Shown piece after piece: positions 9,919 to 21,840 of a DNA stretch of 64,000 nt (positions are counted from its first letter, which is position 1; each line of letters opens with the position of its first letter). The notes under the pieces are model-generated. The model saw only the letters and a program-made list of their open reading frames with translations. It was not told the origin of the DNA and did no database searches. The position numbers and the translations under genes were made by a program. The stretch comes from Zelopaecilomyces penicillatus (lineage: Eukaryota; Ascomycota; Sordariomycetes; Hypocreales; Pseudodiploosporaceae): NCBI GenBank assembly GCA_005765155.1, contig VCCP01000004.1:4960001-5024000 (forward strand), read 5' to 3'.

Positions 9919-12630
9919 ATGGGTAGTAAGTCAAACCTAACCTCCATGTCGCCAGTGGACTGGAAGGCCTACGCAAACAGTCCAGAGGTTGCGCAAATCC
10001 CACAGAAGAAGTATTTGGAGTATGAAAAGACGGGAGTATGTACACACATCTATGTCGAAATTGCAAACCCCCTTCATAGCCTCGTATACTAAATCTAAAA
10101 TCCAGAGAATATTAACCACGCGCGACGTGTACTTTGAGTATTCCGAAATTGCAAAGTATGGAGCCCGTGAAGCCTACGTTTTTGCCGACGTGATATCCTT
10201 TCAGCCACGGACTGTGATTGATCTCGCAACATGCCCAATGATCCTACTGTCTGCTCGTGTATTGACGGCCAGCTCGGATGCACAATTGGAATTTGCCAAT
10301 GTTGGAGTACATATGTCTCTAATTATCATCTATGGCGCCACCAAAGACCATAACATTACTTACTCTTACTCCGAGCAAGAAATCACACACACCGGGGTTC
10401 TCGACTGGAGCCCCAAGCCAAAGGACATGAAGGTTTATGTTGGAGTCATGATCTCTTTCGCAAAGTCATCCGCTGGTCCAACGAAACCGGAGATTAAGTA
10501 CATGGAGAATTATAGTGACATTGCCGATGGTGGGCAGCTCATGGGGAGCTTGAATACGCAATTACGGATCGCTTCTGCTCTGTTCTGGACACAGCCGTCT
10601 CTTTCCATGACGCTAGCCTCGTACATTGCGATGGCTACATCCAAAATAAAGTACGACCAGGCGTTTTGCTATACAAACCTCCAAGCCGTCAGCCTTGGCC
10701 AGCAGCTTGCTGCACAGCAGATGACGGGGCCAAACATGAATTATGCGCCGGTACTGGCCCTTGACCGTTACGAGAACCCACTAAAACTCCTTATTGGAGC
10801 GGCGAAATAGTTTGAGGCTCAGTATCTCCAGTTCATGGATCGAAAGGCAGATATTGAACTCCGTTTACAGGCTACTAAGGAAATGATTGATCATGCAAGG
10901 GATGAAGCAACGAAATACGAGAGCTTCACCAAGATGGCGGCGACGAAATACCATCAAGCAACGGCGGTTGTGTCTGAATTAACGTATCAGTTCAAGGGGG
11001 ATGACTCGGATCTTAAGGAGAAGAGAAAACAATTGCAGGAGGGAATAAAAAAATGGAAGGAGGAAATTGAAAAGAAGGCTGTGTGGGACATCATCACTGC
11101 GGTGTTTGGTATGTGGATTCCAAGTCGAGTCTTGTTCTGAGGTGATGCTATTATGCTAACACTTGTAAAGAGTTTGTTGCATCGATTGCAATGCTTTGCG
11201 TGGGCGATCCAAAGGAACCAAATGTCGATAAAATCGTCGAGACGGTGGAAAAGGCCAAGAAGACGGGGAAGGCAGGCGCCCGTCTCAGCTCAGAGACGCT
11301 GAAAAAACTCTTTGAAGTTGCAGATACAATCTACAAACTCTACCCTACCATGGACAAAGCCGTCAAGTCACTTGAGATACTCTTGGACAAGCCAACAATT
11401 GACGTGGACAAGATCAGCGACATTGCAGGCGGAGCTGGGGATGCAACAGCAACGGTTACGCTTGCAGCATGGGATAATTGGATTCTCGATAGTGACAATC
11501 AGCTCAAGTTCCCTGTGAGTCAGGGTATCGACGGCGCCCAGCAATATCGCCTCGCGCTTCGGAAACACGCGATTAATGGGAAAGCTCTCGCCCAGGCGCA
11601 GGCCGAGGCTATCAAGGCTGGGCAAGAGTATATCCACGCTGGGATGGAAGAGGCCCTATCCAAGCGGGACATTGACAGGCTTGTGAAACTAAAGGCCACT
11701 TGGGATGAAGAAAAAAAGATTGATGAGGATGCGGAAGCCAAATTCTATGACCGGTTTATGACGATCCGGACAAGTATCGTCATTCAGATGCGCAACGTTG
11801 TCTGGGCTTACAAGTTTGAAACGCTAAGTGACAGCAAAATCACACTCAGCGTCCAGAAAACCGCTGCTGAATATGAACAAGATCTCGTCACTGTTGCAGG
11901 TGAGCTGAATAGCTATTTGGTATCTCATCCCAATGGCGTCTCAAGTAAGTCCCCCCCCCCCCCCCTCTCCCTGTGGAAATAGCAACCTGACATTGATGTC
12001 CAACCCCGTACCTAGCATTGTCCCAGAAAGTGAATGCCAAAGAAGTAAGTAAGCCCTTTAATACAATTCAACAACTCCTTTAACTACTGAAAAAAAAAAA
12101 AAAAAAAAAAGATATGCCCTAACCAGTTTGCATCATGTGTTAAGCTTCCAAGCCCATTCGACATTGACTTCATCAAGACTCTAAGGGAAAAGCACTCGGC
12201 AAGCTTCACCTACCAACCCAATGACACCATGCCCTTTGACCGCGGCGACCATTTCCACATCATCGGTCTACAAGTCTTCCTCGTGGGCGCTATTCCGAAG
12301 AAGCCCCCGGCCCAGAAAGGAAACCCTGCTGCCCAGTTCCAACTCGCCATTTCGACCTCTGGTGTAAGCGCTGATCGACAAGGTGGCCAGATCTTTGAGT
12401 TCTGTGGCCCACCACTGAAGAACCAACCTTTTGAATACAGCGTTGAAGACGGTGAGAACGTCATCATTAGAGATTCAATGTACAAAAAGACGGACTACGC
12501 CTCGCCTACTCCATATACGCAGTGGACAATTACAATCATGAACCCGGACCAAATCGATTTGAGTGGGTTGACAGATATTCAGTTGAAATGGAAGGCATGG
12601 TACTACCCACGTAGCAAACCGAAGGCATAG
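9919..12630 (+). pseudogene. large helical protein with beta-rich C-terminus, toxin-like, in-frame TAG
   Basis: Five exons join in phase: 9919-10035, 10106-11108, 11171-11944, 12016-12044 and 12112-12630, 814 codons. A TAG lies in frame at 10808-10810 (codon 274). It could be a nonsense lesion, or it could be the AG end of a 60-bp intron starting at a GT at 10751; that intron would keep phase either way. Layout: residues 40-165 beta-rich, 165-270 helical and hydrophobic, then long coiled-coil segments (about 275-590), a Pro-rich linker, and a C-terminal beta-rich domain of about 170 residues. The final segment, with a Trp-x-Ile strand, then Asp and a Leu-Thr-Asp-Ile strand ending in basic residues, resembles the C-terminal end of Tc-toxin A subunits. 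This is a weak resemblance and the function is unknown. There is no signal peptide. The last intron ends in an A21 run directly before its AG, without the usual pyrimidines. Confidence 0.45.
12090..12110. repeat. A21 homopolymer at intron acceptor
   Basis: Twenty-one A residues stand immediately before the G that completes the AG acceptor of the last intron of the gene at 9919-12630. Confidence 0.9.
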
Positions 12631-13656
12631 ATTGATGTGAGTTCCTGTGTGTGTTCTTTTTCTTGGGATATACTCATCACGTCGAATGCGTACTATTCAG
12701 TTTCTTGGTTATATTGTATTGGGATGTTGCTATTCTGGAATAGGGGCCGGGATAGGCGCTGAGATCGTATTGTTGATTTTGTATGTTGTTATTCACACAG
12801 CTGGACATGTTGGTAGTGAATTCACTATCAGTCAATTGAACAGCCCGCAGGGCACCAGAGTGTGAAATGAGTCCTTTATACGAATAAAGTAATATTACTC
12901 GGGTTTTTCTTTTTTTTTTTTAAAAAAAATGGATATCTAAGCATTAAAAGGCGCACAGGCAGTCCACCACCTCGTGGATGGAGAATATCGGGTCAGAAAG
13001 ATGAGCTGTGGTATGCTTGTACTAATCAGAAATTACTGGATTGTGTGAGTATAAAGAGGCGAATATATGAGCTGTGTATCAAAAATGGAAATTTTAAAAT
13101 TCTTTCATAGTCGTAAACGGGGTGGTGCCGACACGCTTTGATCGCCGTACGCCTTGGCAACCTTGGCCAGCGAACTACTCCAAGACTCGCCTTCTCCGGA
13201 AACGGGGGACATCTCAGCCGTAATAAGTCAGACGCATACCAATCTAGCCCGAGATGTTCTGTTTCTAGGAATAGGCCTACACATACTCTTGAATTGGGCC
13301 AAGTTGGCTGAATATTATGCCAGTGTGTTCTTGATGTCAAGCTCTGGTCTCTGGTTCTTTCAATAGCCAGGTCTGGAGGTGTTGTTGATGTTATACTATA
13401 CTTGGCCGGCGTTGTCCGATTGGTCTTGTAAATACCTTGGTACCCAAGTTAATGGTGAAATACAACATAAAACATGAGGCTCTGCCAGAGTTCACGTCTA
13501 CGACTCTCGTGGCCCAAATAACCTTTGCACTTGTCTTCTTTTATAGGCACGTTCAACCATGCAAAGCCACACTCTGAATATTAAACTTCAGCGGGGATCG
13601 GCCTTGCATCGGCCCTTGTTGTAAGTAAGCCTTTTTCAATATTATCAGGTACCTCC

Positions 13657-13681
13657 AAAAAAAAAAAAAAAAAAAAAAAAA
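13657..13681. repeat. A25 homopolymer
   Basis: Twenty-five A residues in intergenic DNA. It could be an old poly(A) tail of a retroposed sequence, but I see no coding remnant to its left. Confidence 0.9.
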
Positions 13682-14011
13682 CTCCCTGTTCATCTATCGC
13701 CATCAAAACACACTATACAGTCAGTGATGGTTCGCCCACACCCACGCTGTCCGTCCAGCAACACAGAGAAGACAGGAACAGGACCAGGAACAGAGAAAAG
13801 AGAGAGGGAACCGATCAGCAGGCCATTGCGGGAGCTAACCGCAACGCACAGACGGTGCGGTCGACGACTTGTCCCATGGCAGGCATCCCCCCCCTGGCCC
13901 TGCGACACGTTTACGGAAATGGTGGTGTTGAGCTAACTGCTGCACCTAACGAAAGCGTCGGCACAAGCGCTGCCCACCCTGCCAAATGCGTACGTATGTA
14001 TGTAATGTAAC

Positions 14012-14013
<2 letters not shown>

Positions 14014-14053
<40 letters not shown>
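14014..14053. repeat. (GT)n microsatellite, about 20 units
   Basis: An uninterrupted GT tract of about 40 bases, the longest dinucleotide repeat in the window. Confidence 0.93.
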
Positions 14054-14054
<1 letters not shown>

Positions 14055-17000
14055 TGTTTTTCCCAAGTCCGCCTTATCTTTATGGAGGAAGCTGGTTGTA
14101 GGTAGGTATTCGTGATGTGGATCAAATTAGTACATACAGATCGAAAGAAAAAAGCTTGTTTCCTTTGTTATCAAAAAGAACAATGGCCCAATTGGATTAG
14201 GTTACCCGTTACCCCAGGGCGATGTACAGCACAATATGCACAGACACCTTTTGTACCTGGCACATAACACACACACACACACACTTCAGCCACGCCATGG
14301 CCAATCGGGAGTTGGCAGCAGGGTGTGGTTGCGTCGAAGAGAAATACACACACACCTAGTACTACAACTACACAACGTGAAGAATGGAGACTTGGCCCCC
14401 GGAGACCGTTCCTAGAATGGGCTGCTGGCTTTGCCACAAGAACTGGGTCATTGACTCCACAACCCTTTTTTTTCTCCCTCTTTACCGTGTCCAAGTCCGA
14501 AAGCAGACACTGCAAAAAGCACGCAAACAGGTCATTCAATTCAAACAATCCATCTGCATACAATCATTTTTTTTTTCTCCTGATAAGACTGACTATTCTT
14601 GGCATGTGTGTCCAGTAATTAATGCATACCTAGAGGTACATGTAACCCTAAGCGTACCTATCTTCATGTACAACCCATTGGAGAGGAAAAAGGCGACCGA
14701 GCGTCGCGGGAACACACAAAAAGACCGCCCCATGTCCCCTTCAGCAGAAACTTCTAGTTGTTCAGTCGCGTACCCGTACAGAATGCTAAAACGCCAAACC
14801 AGTAATTACAGTAGAGTTACGAGGTATTAATTATGATTTCGGTGTGGACCCGAATGCACACGCGCGCGCCAACGCAGCTCAACTAATTACCGTAATATTA
14901 ACAAGGCCGCGCCCCCATTCATACAAATGTGACATGAGTGAAATGGAACCATCAAAACCATGCCATGATTTCCCAGATTCTGGAACGATACCAGGGGGAA
15001 AAAATGCAACGATCGATGCGCCAATGCACATGCAGGTCCTGTTCAGGGCTTTTTGTTTGTTCGTTTGTGAAATCACCTACATAGGCCCTGTCGGATGGGC
15101 TTCCTCTTCGACCCGCACACTCACACGCACGCGCGCGCAAAAGCACGCAAGCACGTCGCTGATCGGTGACGGCACTACCTACGCACCATTATATTAGCCG
15201 CAGTAATAAAACCACCCAATTGTAAAATGGACAGCTAATGCCCTGCTAGATTTAGGTCTGCCAGTATTGTGTGAGATATTGTCAAGTAGGCACGAGTAAG
15301 TGGGAAGAACGAGGTACTTGGAATTAGTAGGCAAATACGACGGCACACCGCGGCCATGGGCCTTGTCCTGGTTCAATGCCAGGTGGTCCAAGTGTAGACA
15401 ATAGCGTGGTGTTGAATTACACATGGGACGGGAATTGGTTGAACTAAATAGTTTCCACGTCGCGCATGTCGCCTACCCGGGAAAGAAAGTTAATCGTACC
15501 CGAGAGAATTTCCCCAAAACGTTGAAGGTTCAGAAACCAAGAGAAAACGTGAAATATATAAAATATACTTGCCTGACATGACGCGAAATATTCAGGTCAA
15601 CAAGACGAGTCCCATAAGCAAAGGGATCGATTGATACTATGTGATTGGGCAGATAATGACAGGTCCATCACACTAAAACGGCACTTTGACAGTTGTCAAA
15701 ACAGTGTATGTTAGTGGCAACTAAGCCACAATCCGAGCAGAAAGCTTCAAATTGTTTGGTTACGAAAAAGCGCTTGAAGAAGGGAAGGCTAGCCATGTAT
15801 TTGGCAATGAGGCTTGCACTATGATGACTTAGAGGCAGCCTTGAGCGACAAACCCGTAGCACAATAGTCTAGCCTGGCCAACTAATTACAACGCATCGTG
15901 TAGTGCACGCCTAGGAAGGCAGAAAAACAACACTAGCGATGACAACTGTTGTTCTGAAAGGAAAAGGGGTGGGGAGGGGGGATTGGGCTGTTGTACAGTA
16001 CGAATTTCAGTCGGCCTCGATTAACAAAGACGCTAAACAGAATCAGAAGAAAGAAATGGTAGGGACAAAAGGGATAGGTCCACATAATAGCCACCAAGAA
16101 ACCGACAAAACGCTGACTGACGTACCAGATGCGTAGGTGTATGTGTGAGCAGGAATAGTGATGCCACCCACGACGATACGTGCCAGATTCGGGTTCATAA
16201 CCCGTTTTGAGATACAAGAAGGGAAGAAGGTATACGAAGGGGGTATGGGGTACCTCGTGGTAGGCCAATTGTACTAAACAGCTAGTCCCCTACGCCCGCG
16301 GTTTTCGGGATGTCGCCGAGAGAGGGATCGGGGCAACGCAGCCCTGTTGGCCCTGTTCCTTACAACTCTCTCTTCCGGGGGCGGCAGCGGGGGTTATGTC
16401 GATTTACTGGGAGCAGATCGTAGGTTTCAGTGAGCTAGGGCAAACGGGAAGAGAGTAATTTGATAAGGATAGAGGTGAAAAAAAAAAAAAAAAAAGTCGC
16501 CAAAATGCCGACAGAACTGAATGTCGATTGATCGTGTGACCTCGTGGCCTCCAGCCTTCGGCTCTGGCTTTTAGCCTCGACGTCGGCCGCTGTTCACTGG
16601 GATGGACTGTGAAAGTCCCCAGACTGTACTCGTCAGACAGTCAAACGGTCCCCCATGCAGGTGTGGCGTGCCGACCTGGACCGGGCTTCTATCTCAACGT
16701 GCTGCGTCCTTGGTCAGCTGCAAAGGACAAAACGGAAAAGAATAGAAATGTAAAAATGCCAGGCTCTCCTATCATCTGACACAGCGAGTGTTCTTTCATG
16801 CTCTGCATGTAAAAGCATCACTGCGACCATACTCCTCTATAGAGTGTTGCTGCTAGGCAACTCATCAACTGGAAGACACTCTAGCCCTCTCTTTGACGAT
16901 CACATCCCCTTGGGTTGACATGGGTAGATTTTGCATCATTGGCCACCCAACAGGGTAGGAAAAATTACAGCCAGGACCACTCGAAGACATTATACAAAGG

Positions 17001-17944
17001 CATTTCTAGAACTATAGGAATTATCAGTTGAGTTAGCCATTCAGAGTTCTCTTGTCATATAATAGGGTTTCACATTGACGGTGTTTTTTTCCCCTGACCT
17101 TGTTGCCACCCTCTTCATCCCATCGATTTCGTGGGTCGCTGCGGGAGATACCTACCCACTTCGTCTCAGTCTGCCTATAAGCGTAAGAGGCTAATGCAGC
17201 AGCTTTTACGACTACTGACAGCCGTTTCTGCGACGGTACGGCGGAAGGTCCTACAGACCCCCGTGAACCTGATTGGATGCGGTACTGGTTTCCCGTGTCA
17301 GCTGTAGCCCAAACTTGTAAGAAGAGGCTGAGACTTTTGCTTGCAGTGCTTCTATTTTTTGTTGCCAATGAGATGCTGGCGCTTTGCCTATTGATGCTTG
17401 CACAAGACGTAGTAACGAGATGCTACACCGCTGAGCGAGGATTAAAAACGAGACCAAGTTGAGGGCTGAAGAGATTCGATACGGAATTAGGATGGATGTG
17501 ATACTTGAGTGACCATGACCATATACGAGAACGACGCCCCGATCCATGGAAACTTGACCAGGGACGATGTGCAGATGGTGCGCCGGCCACGCGCACAACT
17601 ACCACACAGTAAGTACGGATAGTTGTTGACTACTTGGGCAGCAAATTGAGCAGGTTGAAGTTAGCGGTTGGGTGCAGAAGGCTTCCACGCCAAAGAATGA
17701 ACAGGTTCTAGATGATTGAGATTTTCCAGCCTGACTGTTCTAGCAACACTTTGATGGGCAGTGGGAAGTCGCGAGAGTCGGTTGATGAGACTCGCCGCGT
17801 GTGCTCTAAATGGGAGGTACTCGTAAGCTACGATGCTTTGTACAATTTCAACTGCTCTCAGGTTAATACGTACCTACATAGTACTGTACAATGTTCTGCA
17901 CTCATCAAGATAAGGCAGGGATGAAGGTTGGGGAGGGCCTCGGA

Positions 17945-17959
17945 GGGGGGGGGGGGGGG
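17945..17959. repeat. G15 homopolymer
   Basis: Fifteen G residues in intergenic DNA; the longest of several G runs (see also 9462-9475). Confidence 0.9.
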
Positions 17960-19280
17960 CAAATACCTGTAGGTTGGCATCCATGTGCGAAGTGGGTATC
18001 AGACCGGGGTGACCCTGGTCCCCAACCCGTAAGGGAGGGCACGAAATGGCGCTTATTAGTGTAGAGTGCTCGAATGCCGTCCTTTACTCACCACTTCACC
18101 GTTTCCTTCGCCAGAGGCTCGATTTATACACAAGGCGCGGCCGTGAAGTGTGTGTGCGCATATGTGCTGTGAGCCAACCGGCAAGCCGGATGAAGGCTTC
18201 TGGAGTCTGATATGTGCTGATAGCATTAGTGCCTAGCCATTGCGCTTTGCTGGGCGAACCTATAGGAAGGGGGACCGTTCATCGATTTGATTAAGTCGTG
18301 GATTGTGACTATAGAGGCCAAGCCCTACAGGTATGGGATGTGAATTGATGTGGGTGGATATCTGCCAGCCAGCCGATAGGGAGAGAGGCGAGATGACTGA
18401 AGGCAGGGGTGCTCAGAATGGCTATTGAGCGAGCAACGGAGCGAGCGGTATGAGAGCAGAGCCAGAGCCAGAGCCAGACAGTTGGTCCATTGTCCCTTTT
18501 GAAAGAGCCCATGCATTTGCTTCATTCCACGGGGAGAGGTGAAATCGCAGGTGCAGGCCAAAGCACAAGCACAAGCACAAGCACGTAGATGCTCGGCAGG
18601 CGGCCAAACGAACGCATGGAGCCGGAACCCTCTCCACTCGCCGCCCACTCGCCCAGTCTCACCGGAGGGCAGCGATTTCAAGATATTGCCCGAATCTCGC
18701 AATCTCCGCCTCGGTGCTCATCGCTCACTGAAGTTGTCCTTGTTGTTGTTACGATGGCCATCTTTCGGCAAGGAAAATGCGTTGCTGGCTATGTACTCAG
18801 TGGCAGTCTGAGTTTTTCACGGCCACCTCACCTTCTTGGTATGGTTGACGGCCAGCAAGGCAATCATTCGCCTTGGAAGGTCCAGTACTGCACAGGTAGC
18901 AGGTGCGTTGCCTGATGCTCTTCCACTGGTCCTGTCAGGGCTTCGTAGTGACTAGTGTATTTCCTGCAGCGACCACCACCACCAGGCTGGCCCCCGGCCC
19001 GTCACCCACACAAGCCCCTCTTAGGTTGCAGTGCGTACCCAAGCTGATCTGCTAACGTGGCCTCTGCAACAATGCCCGCCACACTTGTTAGAGAGTTACT
19101 GCCTGTTACTGGTAGTAGACGATACAGGCTGTTGGGGCGTCAGGGGTGCTGACGCCAAATAGGTACCTTGGGTAGATGGGTACGCATGGATTAGCTCTAC
19201 CGTACCCCACTGTACCTACCTCCTAGCTGGCTTGCTGGCATCCCTGGCCCATGCCGCCATCTGGTGCGGGAGACTCTGTT

Positions 19281-19319
19281 ATGGATGGATGGATGGATGG
19301 ATGGATGGATGGATGGATG
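19281..19319. repeat. (ATGG)n tandem repeat
   Basis: Nine to ten ATGG units. Because the unit is four bases, it opens all three frames and creates chance open frames on both strands. Confidence 0.92.
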
Positions 19320-21840
19320 AATGGGTGGGTGGAAGCGCCTTCACAGACGGAAGCTTTTGCAAACCAATCAATGCTTCCGTATACTCCGAGTCTTCCTGGT
19401 CCCGACAGTTTGCAACCGTCGTGCCTGTATTCTGTACCTACATGTATGTGCATGCTTGCTTGGGCGGGCCAAATACTGAGGTATCAAGTGGTGAACAAAT
19501 AAGACAGGCGAGGGGAGAAGCGAGTCGGAAAGGTGCCTCCAATCCCCTACCAGCACCGCATCGGCCTCCGGCCCAGCCGCCACACAAGCGTCCAATCCCA
19601 CCCACAGATCCTCATTCTGGCCCCCGGGGCTTGGCCCGCTGTCTTTACCTGTCCCTGCGGCCGTTGCGGTCCACAGCCAGCTCCAGTTGTATCGTCACAG
19701 AGGCAGGTGTTGCGCGCATACTACAAGGGACTTACAGGTACAGCACATGGCTGAAAATGGACGGACGGCGCACTATACCAAGGACAACATCACCTGAAGG
19801 GGCTCTCTACTTTGGCCATGGGAAAGCAGTAATCATGGCCACGCAGGAGAGACGAGGCTCAGTGCTTGTGCAACAGGGAACCTGTACACATAAATGGCCT
19901 GCGTGTTTGCGGCAGCCGGCAGACTGTCTCTGGAGGTTTGGAGTTGGTGTCAGTACTGATTGCCTAGTACCTCCTAGGCTGGTACCTTGTAGCCATAATC
20001 CATGCTCCCTCTAGGTGTGCGTGCGCGCGCTTGTGCGGTAGGTACTGATGTACTGATTACAGTGAGCAAAGGTACCTTGCAGCCTGGTGCAAGAGCGTAT
20101 CTGTACTTACACTTGTGAGTGAGGTGTGTGTGAAAACTGCCCTGCTCGACTGCCCACCCTTCTCCTACGGTGGACAGATGCTGTCCAATATGCCCTCGTC
20201 TAGGTACCTACTTACCTACCTACTTTACACAATCACGTACTCCTTCTCCGCCGTCTGATACTCAATGTGTGTAGCCTCCGTTTCGCTCCAAGCTGACCAT
20301 TTAAAATCACGGTTGCTCCTGTTCTTTGCTCTGGCACGGATAATAGTAGCTGTGTGTGTTTTTGCAGCATCCCATACTCCTCATCTCCGTTTGCACGCAC
20401 ACTCACATAAACGTACTCTCTCACACGCACACACACCACACACAGAATACAGTACACCCACCCTCACTCGCTCACACCACCCATTGTGCAGAGGTCAGGC
20501 GCGCTGTCCTTCTCTTCCCGTCACCCTCCCTAGCAGGCTTGCAGGGTCCTGGGCGCAGCGGTGCACGTACAGTTTAGTACTGGCCGTACCCGTAAGGGCT
20601 GTACCTTGCCTACAGAACCAGAGGAGGTACCCATACATGCACTGCGGTACCTGCTGCAGTGCCGGGTACGTACCCACGTACGGAGTACCTTGTCTGGCGG
20701 TAGTGGTATTAGGTGGTGCTCTGGCGGCGTTTCAGCCAACCACCAAACGGGGCAACAGAATTAGGCTCTCCTCTGACCCCCCAAGGCCTGAACTCCCAGT
20801 CACGCAGATTCCCATCCCAGAACTTTAATCCGCCGCCTAGGTACTCTTGTCTCGCCTGGCTGCACCTGCTTCCTCGCCCTCGTTTCAACCAAACACCCTC
20901 ACCATTCTTCCGAGTCGTTCGCAGCCCGAGGTTTTCTTCGTCTTTGTGTGGCTTCTTTTCTTTCCTGGGGGATGCCGAATTCCCTTTCTGCTCATTTCTG
21001 CACCTTTTGAGCAACGACTTTTATTGTTGCCTCCCCTTCCCCTCTCGGCTACCGCCTTGTTCCGAAGCTCCTTCTTTCTCTCCTCTTCGCCGCCTTTCAA
21101 CGCCATTCTGTTACTTGACCGAAGGACAACCTCACAGCCACGTAATACACAGCACCGCGCTGCCAACACTCTCGCCTCTTTCTCTGTGTCCTCTCTATCC
21201 ACAAAGATAAAGAAGGACTCAGCCGACGACGACGACAACGACATAACCCCGTGATTCACGTGCTTCCGGATGCCGTCGACGCCTAGGTCCCGAATTCGAT
21301 CGCTGGCGACCAGAATCTTGACGTTCCACGGTCAATAGCCCACGAACCATCAGCAGTCACCGATTCGCCTCAGCAGTCTTTTTCTCCGTCTCTGCATTCA
21401 CGCAACTGCGTTTGTATCGCGTTTGTATCAGTGCTCTCGCCCCGACGAGCCGCCGATTTCAGCAATTCCGATCCTCTGCGTCTCCTACGTGAGTGCACGT
21501 GCGCCACATAAAACCTTCTTTGCACAGCGCAGTGATTTACTTTTCTCAATCCTGGTTGCACACGGAATCTAGGTTTTTATGAACGGCATTGGGGTTCTCG
21601 AGGTACAACGCAGAAGCCTGGGACAGCCCGACTTACTCTAGCTACCCTCACCTACCTCTCGTCTTCGTGCATCGCGGCATTTGGGTGGATTTCTTCTACC
21701 GCTTCAAAGCGCTCACCCTCCAGGCCTTTTCGTTTTATTGACGAAAACGGACGCACTACTGGAGTTCTTTGCCGCCATCGTGTCTGGCAGGTTACCCGTG
21801 TGAATAGCCTGGGACTTGACGAGACAGGATTCCAGCGGCC

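Larger units (their letters stand above)
12631..21840. other. 9.2-kb gene-poor region upstream of MED15
   Basis: No convincing coding region. Open frames up to 260 codons exist but are low-complexity, overlap on both strands and match nothing I recognise. The region carries a GT microsatellite, an ATGG repeat, A and G homopolymers and many GTACCT/AGGTAC words (19.1-20.9 kb). From about 20,850 the plus strand becomes CT-rich, as is usual for a fungal promoter and long 5' leader, here of MED15. No tRNA or rRNA signature was seen. Confidence 0.6.

Noticed and set aside
13657..13681. A25 tract as the poly(A) tail of a retroelement
   Set aside because: No reverse transcriptase remnant or target duplication was seen nearby, and similar A runs occur throughout the window, including inside introns.
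19232..20014. 260-codon plus-strand frame over the ATGG repeat
   Set aside because: The four-base repeat opens all frames; amino-acid make-up is Pro/Arg/Ser low complexity and overlaps equal frames on the other strand.
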